Origin: an uncultured Prevotella sp.
Lineage (GTDB): Bacteria; Bacteroidota; Bacteroidia; Bacteroidales; Bacteroidaceae
Length of the DNA stretch: 63,403 bases
Direction of reading: 5' to 3'
NCBI GenBank assembly: GCA_946405145.1
Contig: CAMJGE010000003.1
Coordinates: 1-63,403, forward strand
Part shown: positions 26,340-34,614 of the stretch, piece after piece
How positions within the stretch are numbered: the first letter of the stretch is position 1
How the letters are laid out: every line of letters begins with the position of its first letter
Notes under the pieces: model-generated
What the model was told of the DNA's origin: nothing
What the model saw: only the letters and a program-made list of their open reading frames with translations
Database searches by the model: none
Made by a program: the position numbers and the translations under genes

Positions 26340-27134
26340 ATGAATAATATGATTTTGTTGAGTTTTGATACAGAGGAGTTTGATGTGCCCCGTGAGCATG
26401 GCGTTGATTTCACGTTAGAACAAGGCATGGCGGTTTCCAAGGTAGGAACCAACCACATCCTTGATGTGCTGAAGCAGAATGGCGTGCGGGCAACGTTTTT
26501 CTGCACGGGCAACTTTGCCGAGCATGCACCGGAGGTGATGCAGCGTATCATGGACGAGGGTCACGAGGTGGCATGTCATGGTGTCGATCACTGGCAACCG
26601 CAGGAGACCGACTTTGCCCGCTCAAAGGAGATATTGGAGCGTGTCACGGGCCGTACCATCTATGGCTACCGTCAGCCCCGTATGTTCCCTGTGGTGGAGT
26701 CGGAGATCAAACGTGTGGGCTATCGTTACAACTCGTCGTTGAACCCGGCGTTCATCCCTGGGCGTTATATGCATCTCACTGAGCCTCGTACCTGGTTTAT
26801 GAAGGATGGTGTCATGCAGATACCGGCTTCCGTCACGCCTCTTATCCGCTTCCCGTTGTTTTGGCTAGCTTTGCATAACCTGCCTGAAGGTCTCTATCAC
26901 TGGATGGTGCGTCGTGTGTTGAAGAAGGATGGCTATTTTGTCACCTACTTCCATCCTTGGGAGTTCTACGATCTGAAGGAGCACCCGGAGTTCAAGATGC
27001 CGTTTATCATCAAGAATCACAGTGGTCTGCAGATGTGTGAGCGCCTCGATCGCCTGGTTAAGATGCTCCTGTCGCAAGGTCACGACTTCATCACCTACAA
27101 CGAATTTGTCGAAAAGCAAACGGTTATTGTTTAA
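26340..27134 (+). CDS. NodB-type polysaccharide deacetylase
   Basis: A 264-residue cytoplasmic or periplasm-facing carbohydrate esterase family 4-like protein. NodB motif 1 is SFDTEE (Asp10), and metal-binding motif 2 is H80-G-V-D-H84. A conserved arginine segment YGYRQPRMF follows, and later YFVTYFHPWEF carries the C-terminal histidine. It has no signal peptide. The frame is open for 249 bases upstream, but the promoter at 26287-26317 shows that the ATG at 26340 (or 26349) is correct. It is followed by a lipid-linked glycosyltransferase (18-base gap), as in operons that modify lipid- or peptidoglycan-linked sugars. The substrate is unknown. Confidence 0.85.
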   Translation: MNNMILLSFDTEEFDVPREHGVDFTLEQGMAVSKVGTNHILDVLKQNGVRATFFCTGNFAEHAPEVMQRIMDEGHEVACHGVDHWQPQETDFARSKEILERVTGRTIYGYRQPRMFPVVESEIKRVGYRYNSSLNPAFIPGRYMHLTEPRTWFMKDGVMQIPASVTPLIRFPLFWLALHNLPEGLYHWMVRRVLKKDGYFVTYFHPWEFYDLKEHPEFKMPFIIKNHSGLQMCERLDRLVKMLLSQGHDFITYNEFVEKQTVIV

Positions 27135-27154
27135 CGTTTATCGGTTATTGTAAT
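27119..27154 (+). repeat. Heptamer array ANNGTTT at a gene junction
   Basis: Five 7-base units (AACGGTT, ATTGTTT, AACGTTT, ATCGGTT, ATTGTAA) run across the last codons of the deacetylase gene and the ribosome-binding region of the next gene. The consensus A-N-N-G-K-T-T is shared with the array at 31066-31093. Confidence 0.6.
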
Positions 27155-28094
27155 GGTCAGATTAGCAACCGTATCACCATGTTATAATGAAGAGGAGGTA
27201 CTTTACCACAGTGTAGAGCGCCTCACAGCCCTCTTTGAGCGTATGATCACAGAGGGATTGATCAGTAGCGATTCCATGATGGTGTTTGTCAACGATGGCA
27301 GCCGTGACCGTACCTGGGAGATCATCCGCGAACTGCATGAGAAGAACAGGTTTGTGCGAGGCATCAACATGTCGCGCAACGTGGGCCATCAGAATGCCAT
27401 CATGGCAGGCATGATGACTGCTCGTGATTGGGCAGATGCCGTCATCACTATCGATGCAGACCTGCAGGACGATATCGAGTGTATCCCCAAGATGGTGAAG
27501 AACTTCGAGGCTGGTAACGATATTGTCTATGGCGTGAAGGTGTCGCGTGAGGCCGACCCCTATATGAAGAAGATGACTGCCCAGACCTTCTACAAGCTGC
27601 AGAATTCTATGGGTGTGGAGAGCGTCTATAATCATGCTGACTTCAGACTGTTGAGCCGTCGTGCCCTCGATATGCTTTCCAACTATAAGGAGCACAACCT
27701 CTACCTGCGTGGACTCATCCCGTTGATTGGCCTGAAGCATACCACGGTGGATGATGTGATCAGCGAGCGTTTTGCAGGTCAGTCGAAATATACACTTCAT
27801 AAGATGTTGCGCTTGGCACTCAACGGCATCACAGCCTTCTCCGTGCGCCCGCTCTTCCTCATCTATAACATCGGTATTCTCTTTCTGGTGATTGCCCTCT
27901 TCATCGCTTGTTATGTGGGCTATTCCATCGTGTCTGGTCATGTGGTACCAGGCTGGTCGTCACTCATCCTTTCCATTTGGATTGTGGGTGGCTTTATCCT
28001 CATCTCTATTGGTATTGTGGGTACCTATATCGGACAGATCTATACGGAGGTGAAGCGTCGTCCGCTCTATCATATTCAGGAAATACTATCATAA
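27153..28094 (+). CDS. GT2 glycosyltransferase, polyprenyl-phosphate sugar synthase type
   Basis: A 313-residue inner-membrane enzyme of the GtrB/ArnC/DPM1-like group that moves a sugar from a nucleotide to polyprenyl phosphate. The GT-A fold shows SPCYNEEEVL at the N-terminus, VNDGSRDRTW, and the DxD motif at 101-103 within TIDADLQDD. RNVGHQNAI is also typical. Two C-terminal helices (about 230-255 and 265-290) anchor it, followed by TYIGQIYTEVKRRP, a family signature. It lies between a deacetylase and an acid phosphatase in one operon, an arrangement compatible with lipid or surface-sugar remodelling. Confidence 0.9.
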   Translation: MVRLATVSPCYNEEEVLYHSVERLTALFERMITEGLISSDSMMVFVNDGSRDRTWEIIRELHEKNRFVRGINMSRNVGHQNAIMAGMMTARDWADAVITIDADLQDDIECIPKMVKNFEAGNDIVYGVKVSREADPYMKKMTAQTFYKLQNSMGVESVYNHADFRLLSRRALDMLSNYKEHNLYLRGLIPLIGLKHTTVDDVISERFAGQSKYTLHKMLRLALNGITAFSVRPLFLIYNIGILFLVIALFIACYVGYSIVSGHVVPGWSSLILSIWIVGGFILISIGIVGTYIGQIYTEVKRRPLYHIQEILS

Positions 28095-28100
28095 CGAACA

Positions 28101-29501
28101 ATGAAAAAGATGATATTGGCTGCAGCTGCCATGATGGCTGTCATAGGTGGTCAGGCTCAGATTGTGCGCTCTGATGCGTTCCGTGCCAAGTATGAATTAA
28201 AGGAGGTGGTGGTAATGAGCCGTCACAATATCCGTTCACCGCTCACCTCTGGTGGCGCTGCCTATATGCGCGTCACGCCCTACGAGTGGTTTAAGTGGAC
28301 CTCTCCTTCGAGTCAGCTGTCACTGCGTGGTGGTGTCAACGAGACGGCTATGGGCCAGTTCTTCCGCAAGTGGGTGGTAGACGAAGGTCTGCTGCCCGAC
28401 AACTATCGTCCTGAGGGTGACGAGGTGCTGTTCTATGCTAACTCACGTCAGCGCACCTTTGCCACGGCGAAGTATTTCTCTGCTGGTTTCCTGCCCTTTG
28501 CCAATGTAGAGATCACTCACAAATTGGCAGAAGATAAGATGGATCCCGTATTCACGGCTCAGTTTACAAAGATGAACGATACCTACCGTCAGCAGGTGCT
28601 CAGCGAGATCATGGCTCTGAATGGTGGTCCGCAGGCATGGATGCAGAGCGTACAGCCCACGCTGACACTGATGGAGCAGGTGCTCGACATGGCGCATTCA
28701 CCAGCCGCACTTCAGGGTGATACCACGCATTTTACTTATGACGATATCCAGTTTAAGATAGAGAAGGGAAGTGAGCCGAAGATGACTGGTGGCTACACGC
28801 TGGCCAACAGTGTGGCTGATGCTCTGGTGCTACAGTGCTATGAGTCGGAGAGCATGACGGCTTTCGGACATGAGCTATCCACAGAGCAGTGGCGTGACAT
28901 TTGTAAGGTAAAGGCGGTCTATGATGGTCTGTTGTTCACCACCCATGCCGCTGCTGTCAACCTGGCCTACCCGTTGGTAAGTCGCATCCGTGAGGAATTG
29001 AATCGTAACGACCGCAAGTTCATGTTCCTCTGTGGCCATGACAGCAATCTGGCAAGTATCAGTTCAGCCCTCCGTTTCAATTTCCCAGAGACGGAGAATG
29101 CCTTTGAGAATCGTACGCCTATCGGCTCCAAACTCGTGTTCGAGAAGTGGAGCGACGGCAGCGACATCTATGTTGGCATCAATCTGGTCTATGCATCCGT
29201 CGATCAGCTGCAGAAGCGCACACTGCTCACACCAGAGGTGCCGCCGATGGTGCTCCCCGTCACTGTAGAGGGACTTTCTGCCAACGCCGATGGCCTCTAT
29301 CGCCTGACTGACCTTGATGCCCGCTTTGGTGAGGCCATGGCCGAATACGAGGCCATAGAGGATGATCACACCGCCATCTCATCAGCTTCTCGTAACGTCC
29401 CTGTTGGCAATGGGCGTACTTACATGCTGAATGGTGTCATGGCTAACGACACCACCCGAGGTATCGTGATACAAAACGGGCAGAAGATAATCCGGAAATA
29501 A
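28101..29501 (+). CDS. Histidine acid phosphatase (phytase/MINPP-like)
   Basis: A 466-residue secreted phosphatase with a signal peptide ending at GGQAQ. The catalytic motif is SRHNIRSP (His42), a variant of RHGxRxP in which the glycine is asparagine. The proton donor motif is GHDSN (H313-D314). Length and spacing fit branch 2 histidine phosphatases such as phytases, glucose-1-phosphatases and inositol-polyphosphate phosphatases. It follows the glycosyltransferase by six bases and shares a bidirectional terminator with the convergent beta-galactosidase. It probably scavenges phosphate from sugar or inositol phosphates in the periplasm. Confidence 0.88.
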   Translation: MKKMILAAAAMMAVIGGQAQIVRSDAFRAKYELKEVVVMSRHNIRSPLTSGGAAYMRVTPYEWFKWTSPSSQLSLRGGVNETAMGQFFRKWVVDEGLLPDNYRPEGDEVLFYANSRQRTFATAKYFSAGFLPFANVEITHKLAEDKMDPVFTAQFTKMNDTYRQQVLSEIMALNGGPQAWMQSVQPTLTLMEQVLDMAHSPAALQGDTTHFTYDDIQFKIEKGSEPKMTGGYTLANSVADALVLQCYESESMTAFGHELSTEQWRDICKVKAVYDGLLFTTHAAAVNLAYPLVSRIREELNRNDRKFMFLCGHDSNLASISSALRFNFPETENAFENRTPIGSKLVFEKWSDGSDIYVGINLVYASVDQLQKRTLLTPEVPPMVLPVTVEGLSANADGLYRLTDLDARFGEAMAEYEAIEDDHTAISSASRNVPVGNGRTYMLNGVMANDTTRGIVIQNGQKIIRK

Positions 29502-29538
29502 AAAATATCCCTGTCGCCGTTACGACAGGGATATTTTT
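29501..29538. terminator. Bidirectional terminator between convergent operons
   Basis: A 16-bp perfect stem (29501-29516 with 29523-29538) around a 6-base loop has A-runs and T-runs on both sides, so it works in either direction. It overlaps the stop codons of both the acid phosphatase and the beta-galactosidase. Confidence 0.93.
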
Positions 29539-31849
29539 ATTTGGTGATACCAAGATGAATGGCAGCTGGAGGGAGACTGCTCTTCACGCTGACTTGTGCT
29601 TTGCCTTTCTGGAGGGTGCTACGCACCACGATCATGGCACGACCTTTCCAAGTGGTGAAACGCTGAGAAGTGGAGGGCTCGCGGTCCTTGAGGTCAGCTG
29701 AGGCGGCAGCCATCAGACGGGCCTGTCCGTTGACACCTACCTCACAGGGGATGGCGGCATCGGGACATACGCGGCCATCCTTGTCAACCACCTCGACGGT
29801 GATGAATGCCAGTTGCTGGCCATCGGCTTTTAATACCTTTCTGTCGGCAGTCAGACGAAGGGCAGCAGGGGTGCCAGCGGTGCTCAGGGTCACTGTCTGA
29901 TCGCCAGCCACAGCCCGCAGGGTACCTGCCTCATAAGGTACACTGAATACGGCCTTGAACTCTGTGGAACGGTCAACGGTCTTCGTGCCGATGAGCTGGT
30001 CGTTGAGGTACAGACTCACCTCGGGTGACTTGGTATAGACCTCCACGTCGATGGGTTTGCCTTCCCAACCGTTCCAGTTCCAGCTCTCCCAGGTGGGCCA
30101 TACGCTCCATGAGGTCTCGAAGATCTTACCACGATAGCCGTCGGGCTCCTTCACAGCCATATAGAGACTCGGTTTGTCGCTCCACAGCATTTCCCGGTAG
30201 TGACTGATAGGCTTGCGCCAGCCAGTGATATCCACATCGCCGCAATAGGCACCATGCCAGTCGGGCTGTCCACCATCAACATAATGTTCTCCCGGGCGCT
30301 CATCTTCATAATAGTAGCGGCCAATTCCCGATTCTCCTAAGTAGTCGAGTCCCGTCCACACGATATCACCCACGATATAGGGATAGTCGTTCACGTAAGC
30401 CCAGTTCTTGAAGGCATCGCGGGGAAAACTCTCCGTTTGCCACATTATGCGACGCGGGTCTCGCTGGTGATCCTCGGCATGTTTGAAGATCATGTAGTTA
30501 TAGCCCACGACATCCAGCACCTCGGCATGGGGGTCGTAGATCTCCCAGTCGCTGTCCCAGGCACAGAGCGCTTCCGTGACAGGGCGTGTCTTGTCGCACT
30601 CCAGGATGGCAGCCTTCAGTTTACGGGCAGTGGTGATGACAGCTATCTCCTTGCGCTCGATGATCTCGTTGCCAATGCTCCAGCTGATGATGCTGGGGTG
30701 GTTTCGGTCGCGCAGTACCATGGCGTGTATATCCTCACGATAGCAAGAGTCGATAAGGGTGGAGTAGTCGTAGGGGTTCTTCTGTGTGCGCCAGCCGTCG
30801 AAAGCCTCGCCGATGACAAGCATACCTAAAGAGTCGCAGGCATCGAGGAAGGCGCGAGTGGTGGGGTTATGTGACGTGCGGATAAGGTTGAAGCCTGCCT
30901 CCTTCATCTGTCTGACCTTTCGGATCTCCGCATCGTCGAAGGCCATAGCACCTAATACGCCATCGTCGTGATGCACACAGGCACCACTGATCAGTACTTT
31001 CTGTCCGTTGAGCATAAAGCCCTTCTCGGCATCGAACGAGAACGAGCGGATACCGAATTTTGTAGAGTGTTTAGTGTTGAGGGTTGAAAGTTTTACGGTG
31101 GCAGTATAGAGATAGGGATCATCAGGCGACCAGAGGTGGGGATTCTGGATGGTGTAGCTGAAGTTAATAGTCTTGGCTTCACCAGCCTTCAGCAGTACCT
31201 CTTGTTGCTGTCCTTCTACATCGACAGTGGCTTTCTGGTCAGTACCGGCTTCGTTCTGTACGGTTACTGCCACCTGAACAGTTGCTTGGTTGGCTGTCAC
31301 CTCAGGTGTGGTTACAAATATCCCATTCTCTGCGATATGCAGGGCGGGCATCGTCTGTAGCCACACATGGCGATAGATGCCTGAGCCTGAGTACCAGCGA
31401 CAGTTGGGCTGTTGTGAGTTGTCAACCTTCACCACCACCTCGTTGAGACGCTTATCCTTAAATAAATAAGGTGTGATGTCTGTGGTGAATGGTGTGTAGC
31501 CGTAGGCATGCTGTCCTGCCTTCTGCCCATTGACAAAGACCTCTGCCTTCTGATAAACACCCTCGAAGTGGAGTTTTACCAGTTCGCCTTTGGGTGTGGC
31601 AAATGTCTTGTGATACTCACCTTTGCCACCTTGGAACCAGCCTCCGCCAGTACCTGTGGCTCCTGTTGCAGGGTCAGGTGCATCGTAGATGTCCCAATCG
31701 TGGGGGAGATCTACTGTTATGGTTTTCCCATTGTGGGAAAACTGCCAGTTGCTATCGAAGAGCGACTGTGTCTGTGCTTCAGCAGGCATCCCAAGCGTCA
31801 GGACTGCTGCGATTGTTGCCATGCGGCAGATGGTTATTTTCTTCATCAT
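29537..31849 (-). CDS. GH2 beta-galactosidase
   Basis: A 770-residue secreted exo-glycosidase (signal peptide ending near AEAQ). Domain order is the GH2 sugar-binding jelly roll (about 30-170, DLPHDWDI and YRHVWL), an Ig-like domain, and the TIM barrel with FGIR and HNPTTRAFLDACD. Two C-terminal Ig-like domains follow. The acid/base is Glu395 in SIGNEI and the nucleophile Glu473 in WQTESFP. It would trim galactose from galacto-oligosaccharides, complementing the GH53 enzyme. It is the last of five close minus-strand genes that begin with purL. The Ig-like loop just before FGIR (about 254-263) is encoded by a heptamer repeat. Confidence 0.92.
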   Translation of the reverse strand: MMKKITICRMATIAAVLTLGMPAEAQTQSLFDSNWQFSHNGKTITVDLPHDWDIYDAPDPATGATGTGGGWFQGGKGEYHKTFATPKGELVKLHFEGVYQKAEVFVNGQKAGQHAYGYTPFTTDITPYLFKDKRLNEVVVKVDNSQQPNCRWYSGSGIYRHVWLQTMPALHIAENGIFVTTPEVTANQATVQVAVTVQNEAGTDQKATVDVEGQQQEVLLKAGEAKTINFSYTIQNPHLWSPDDPYLYTATVKLSTLNTKHSTKFGIRSFSFDAEKGFMLNGQKVLISGACVHHDDGVLGAMAFDDAEIRKVRQMKEAGFNLIRTSHNPTTRAFLDACDSLGMLVIGEAFDGWRTQKNPYDYSTLIDSCYREDIHAMVLRDRNHPSIISWSIGNEIIERKEIAVITTARKLKAAILECDKTRPVTEALCAWDSDWEIYDPHAEVLDVVGYNYMIFKHAEDHQRDPRRIMWQTESFPRDAFKNWAYVNDYPYIVGDIVWTGLDYLGESGIGRYYYEDERPGEHYVDGGQPDWHGAYCGDVDITGWRKPISHYREMLWSDKPSLYMAVKEPDGYRGKIFETSWSVWPTWESWNWNGWEGKPIDVEVYTKSPEVSLYLNDQLIGTKTVDRSTEFKAVFSVPYEAGTLRAVAGDQTVTLSTAGTPAALRLTADRKVLKADGQQLAFITVEVVDKDGRVCPDAAIPCEVGVNGQARLMAAASADLKDREPSTSQRFTTWKGRAMIVVRSTLQKGKAQVSVKSSLPPAAIHLGITK
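31066..31093 (-). repeat. Heptamer array in the beta-galactosidase gene
   Basis: On the plus strand, four 7-base units AGTGTTT, AGTGTTG, AGGGTTG and AAAGTTT lie in a loop-coding stretch (residues about 253-262) just before the FGIR motif. They match the ANNGKTT consensus of 27119-27154. Confidence 0.6.
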
Positions 31850-31858
31850 GTTATATTA

Positions 31859-33475
31859 TTAGTTGAAGGTAAACATATCAAAGTCGGCATAGCCACCCGC
31901 TTTCTTGGTGGCATAGCAGAAGAGGGCGAACTTAGAGCCCATAAAGAAGCGGCGCCAGTCGAAGCTGAGCTTGTAGTCTGAGCCAATCTTGGTCCATTGT
32001 TCGCCATCGAGACTATAATAGAAGGTAGCGAGATCGGTGCCGCCATATTGGTTGCCGCCAACGGGACGGAAGTCGGCATTGATGCGCAGCCAGATCTTGT
32101 TCTGCTTCAGCTCGACTGTTTCTATCACCTTTTCCTCAACGTTAGTGACAGCCTTTTCACGCTCTGTCAGCTCTACCTTTTGTTCAGCCATTTCCAGCAC
32201 AAGACGCTTACCTTTCTTTTTCGCAGTAAGCAGGCCGGAATCGCTGTTGAAAGCAGCAAAGCCTGCACAGTCGCCATCCTTCAGATGCGACAGGTCGATG
32301 CTGACACTTGCACTACTGGTGGGGCCCATCATACGCTGGGTGAGGGTGTTAGGCGCCAGATAGATATTGGGTACCACTCGTGAGGTCTTCAGACGCAGGA
32401 AGCCAGGGCGTTCCGTCAGACTCCAGGCGTTGTCGATGGGGTTGTGGTTCCACTGCCAGTGCAGTCCGAGTTTGGTGTCGTTAAAGTCATCGCTGTTCAC
32501 GATAGAGGTCTTGGGCTCCCCAGTCTTCAGGGCGCGGATGGTATCTGGCACCTTACCGTTCTCGTCGCCCAGCATCGGCCAACCGTTGATCCAACGACAG
32601 GGCATCAGGGTGAGCACGCGACCTACACCACCACGATCCTGAAAGATGATACCATACCAGTCGCCGTCTTTGGTATCTACAATAGTACCTTGGGCTTCGT
32701 AGGAGAAACCGCCGAACTCGCTTTCAAGGATCACCTGCTTCTCCCAAGGGCCATGGATGTCGTCAGCACGATAGCACACCTCACGGCGATGTCTGCCTGG
32801 GGCATAGACGTGTGAGATCATCAGCAGATAGTATTTGCCGTTGTGCTTGATGACACGCGAACCTTCCAACAGGCCTTTCTCGTCTTCCTCGCGCTGAAAA
32901 ATCTGCTGATGGGTACCTTCGATGACATCGGAGAGGTCGGACTTCAGTTCCATCATCTCTCCTGTGCCGTAGATCACATATACACGGTTATCATCATCGA
33001 AAAACAAAGAGCAGTCGTGGAAGTGGCGCATACGTGAGAGCACCTTCCAGGGTCCCTCAGCCTTGTCGGCAGTGAAGATATAGGTGTCGCCCATAGCACC
33101 AGCCTCATTAGGTGCCAGCAGGGCGTAGAACTTGCCGTTATGATACTTCAACGAGGTGGCCCACTGACCGCGTCCATAGACAGTACCCTCCTTCATATCG
33201 TACTTGGGTGAGTCTGTCAGCTTGTCAAAGATGTAACCAACGGTCTCCCAGTTCTTCAGGTCTTTCGACTTCATGATGGGAGCGCCAGGCATCAGGTGCA
33301 TGGTAGTGGATACCAAATAGAAGGTGTCGCCCACACGAATCACGTCAGGGTCGGGCACGTCTGCCCATAGCATCGGGTTTCGCACTTTCTCCATCTGGAG
33401 TGTCTCGTAATCATTGGCTGAGGTTGTCGCTGGAGCCAACAAGGCACCGCACAACAGAATAGTTGATAGTTTCAT
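31859..33475 (-). CDS. GH43 exo-enzyme with C-terminal lectin-like domain
   Basis: A 538-residue secreted GH43 of the same general type as the 700-residue enzyme in locus 2. The catalytic base is in DVPDPDVIRVGDTFYLVSTT. The middle Asp is in HDCSLFFDDDNRVYVIYG, and the acid Glu in GLLEGSRVIKHNGKYYLLMIS. The C-terminal concanavalin-like domain (about 330-538) starts at FNDTKLGLHWQWNHNP, closely parallel to the locus 2 protein. It lies nine bases from both neighbours, after the chromate-transporter genes and before the GH2 gene. Likely an alpha-L-arabinofuranosidase or beta-xylosidase; the specificity cannot be told from sequence. Confidence 0.88.
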   Translation of the reverse strand: MKLSTILLCGALLAPATTSANDYETLQMEKVRNPMLWADVPDPDVIRVGDTFYLVSTTMHLMPGAPIMKSKDLKNWETVGYIFDKLTDSPKYDMKEGTVYGRGQWATSLKYHNGKFYALLAPNEAGAMGDTYIFTADKAEGPWKVLSRMRHFHDCSLFFDDDNRVYVIYGTGEMMELKSDLSDVIEGTHQQIFQREEDEKGLLEGSRVIKHNGKYYLLMISHVYAPGRHRREVCYRADDIHGPWEKQVILESEFGGFSYEAQGTIVDTKDGDWYGIIFQDRGGVGRVLTLMPCRWINGWPMLGDENGKVPDTIRALKTGEPKTSIVNSDDFNDTKLGLHWQWNHNPIDNAWSLTERPGFLRLKTSRVVPNIYLAPNTLTQRMMGPTSSASVSIDLSHLKDGDCAGFAAFNSDSGLLTAKKKGKRLVLEMAEQKVELTEREKAVTNVEEKVIETVELKQNKIWLRINADFRPVGGNQYGGTDLATFYYSLDGEQWTKIGSDYKLSFDWRRFFMGSKFALFCYATKKAGGYADFDMFTFN

Positions 33476-33484
33476 AAAGATGAT

Positions 33485-34060
33485 TTAGTATAGTAATAAC
33501 AAGCCCGCCAGACCTGCATAGCAGATCATGTGGATGGGATTAATCTTCAGATAGCCAGTGCCAAAGGCTGTTGCGATGAGCAGGGCACAGCTGATAAAGA
33601 ACTGCCAAGGGTTCTCCTTCGGGGTGGAGAAGTTCTCTTCGTTGCAGAGCAAAAGGGTGGCAGCAGCCAACAGACCGACGACGGCAGGACGCAGACCTAC
33701 AAATATCGATTGTACCAAATGGGTCTTCATGTACTTCATGAACATCTTACTGATCAGGATCATCAGGATGAGTGAAGGCAATACGAGAGCAAAGGTAGCT
33801 GTGATGGAGCCCAATACTGCCATCGCATGACTGTAGCCTGCATTCTGGATGGCTGTAAAGCCGCAATAGGTGGCAGAGTTGATGCCGATAGGACCAGGTG
33901 TCATCTGTGAGATAGCTACGATATCAGTGAATTCTGCTGTTGAGAGCCAGTGATGGGATTCTACCGTCTCATGCTGAATGAGTGAGAGCATACCGTAGCC
34001 ACCACCGAAGCCGAAAAGACCTATCTTGAAGAATGTGATAAACAGACTGAGAAATATCAT
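33485..34060 (-). CDS. Chromate transporter (CHR) half-protein, second of pair
   Basis: A 191-residue short-chain CHR protein with about six hydrophobic helices. The family motif is FFKIGLFGFGGGYGMLSLIQ at 10-29, and the second conserved segment is QMTPGPIGINSATYCGF. Short-chain CHR proteins occur as adjacent homologous pairs that together form one transporter, and the partner is encoded five bases upstream. Family members export chromate, but in anaerobes without chromate exposure the true substrate may be another anion. Confidence 0.9.
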   Translation of the reverse strand: MIFLSLFITFFKIGLFGFGGGYGMLSLIQHETVESHHWLSTAEFTDIVAISQMTPGPIGINSATYCGFTAIQNAGYSHAMAVLGSITATFALVLPSLILMILISKMFMKYMKTHLVQSIFVGLRPAVVGLLAAATLLLCNEENFSTPKENPWQFFISCALLIATAFGTGYLKINPIHMICYAGLAGLLLLY

Positions 34061-34064
34061 ATGG

Positions 34065-34096
34065 CTTAACTACTTAACTTCTGACTATTTAACTTC
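34065..34096. repeat. 8-bp tandem array at the junction of the CHR genes
   Basis: Units CTTAACTA, CTTAACTT, CTGACTAT and a slightly shifted TTTAACTT run across the end of the first CHR gene and encode its last residues (KLNSQKLSS). It is degenerate but clearly periodic, and may be related to the other short arrays in the window. Confidence 0.5.
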
Positions 34097-34614
34097 CCGT
34101 AGATATAGCCACCGATGGCGGCAATGATAATGACGTAGATAGGTGAGAATCCGTATTTCCAGATAGCAAGGGCTGCGGCGATGGGTATCCAAATGGTGAA
34201 CTTGTTCAGTTTCGCCCTTTGGCCTAAGCGGAAGGTTGGTACGGCAATCAGTGCCACCACAGCAGGACGGATACCTCGGAAGATGGCAGCTACGATATGA
34301 TTATCCTCAAACTGCTTGAAGAAGATGGCAATGGCAAGGATGATCAGGAATGAGGGTAGGGCAGTGCCTAAGGCTGTAGCAATGGCACCAAGCTCCTTCT
34401 TCAGCTTATACCCAATGAAGATGGCGATGTTGATGGCAAACACACCAGGACAACTCTGGGCGATGGCAATCAGGTCGAGCATCTCTTCCTTTTCCACCCA
34501 GCGGTGCTTGTTCACCACCTCTTCCTCAATCAAAGGAATCATGGCATATCCACCCCCGAGGGTGAATATGCCAATCTTGAAGAACGTCTTGAATGATTCC
34601 CAGTAGATGTTCAT
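34066..34614 (-). CDS. Chromate transporter (CHR) half-protein, first of pair
   Basis: A 182-residue short-chain CHR protein with the motif FFKIGIFTLGGGYAMIPLIE at the N-terminus and QSCPGVFAINIAIFIGY further on. Its ATG at 34614 overlaps the TGA of purL in the arrangement ATGA, which decides the start and implies translational coupling. A longer open frame to 34629 would begin inside purL and is less likely. The C-terminal nine residues come from a short tandem repeat and are probably not conserved. Confidence 0.9.
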   Translation of the reverse strand: MNIYWESFKTFFKIGIFTLGGGYAMIPLIEEEVVNKHRWVEKEEMLDLIAIAQSCPGVFAINIAIFIGYKLKKELGAIATALGTALPSFLIILAIAIFFKQFEDNHIVAAIFRGIRPAVVALIAVPTFRLGQRAKLNKFTIWIPIAAALAIWKYGFSPIYVIIIAAIGGYIYGKLNSQKLSS

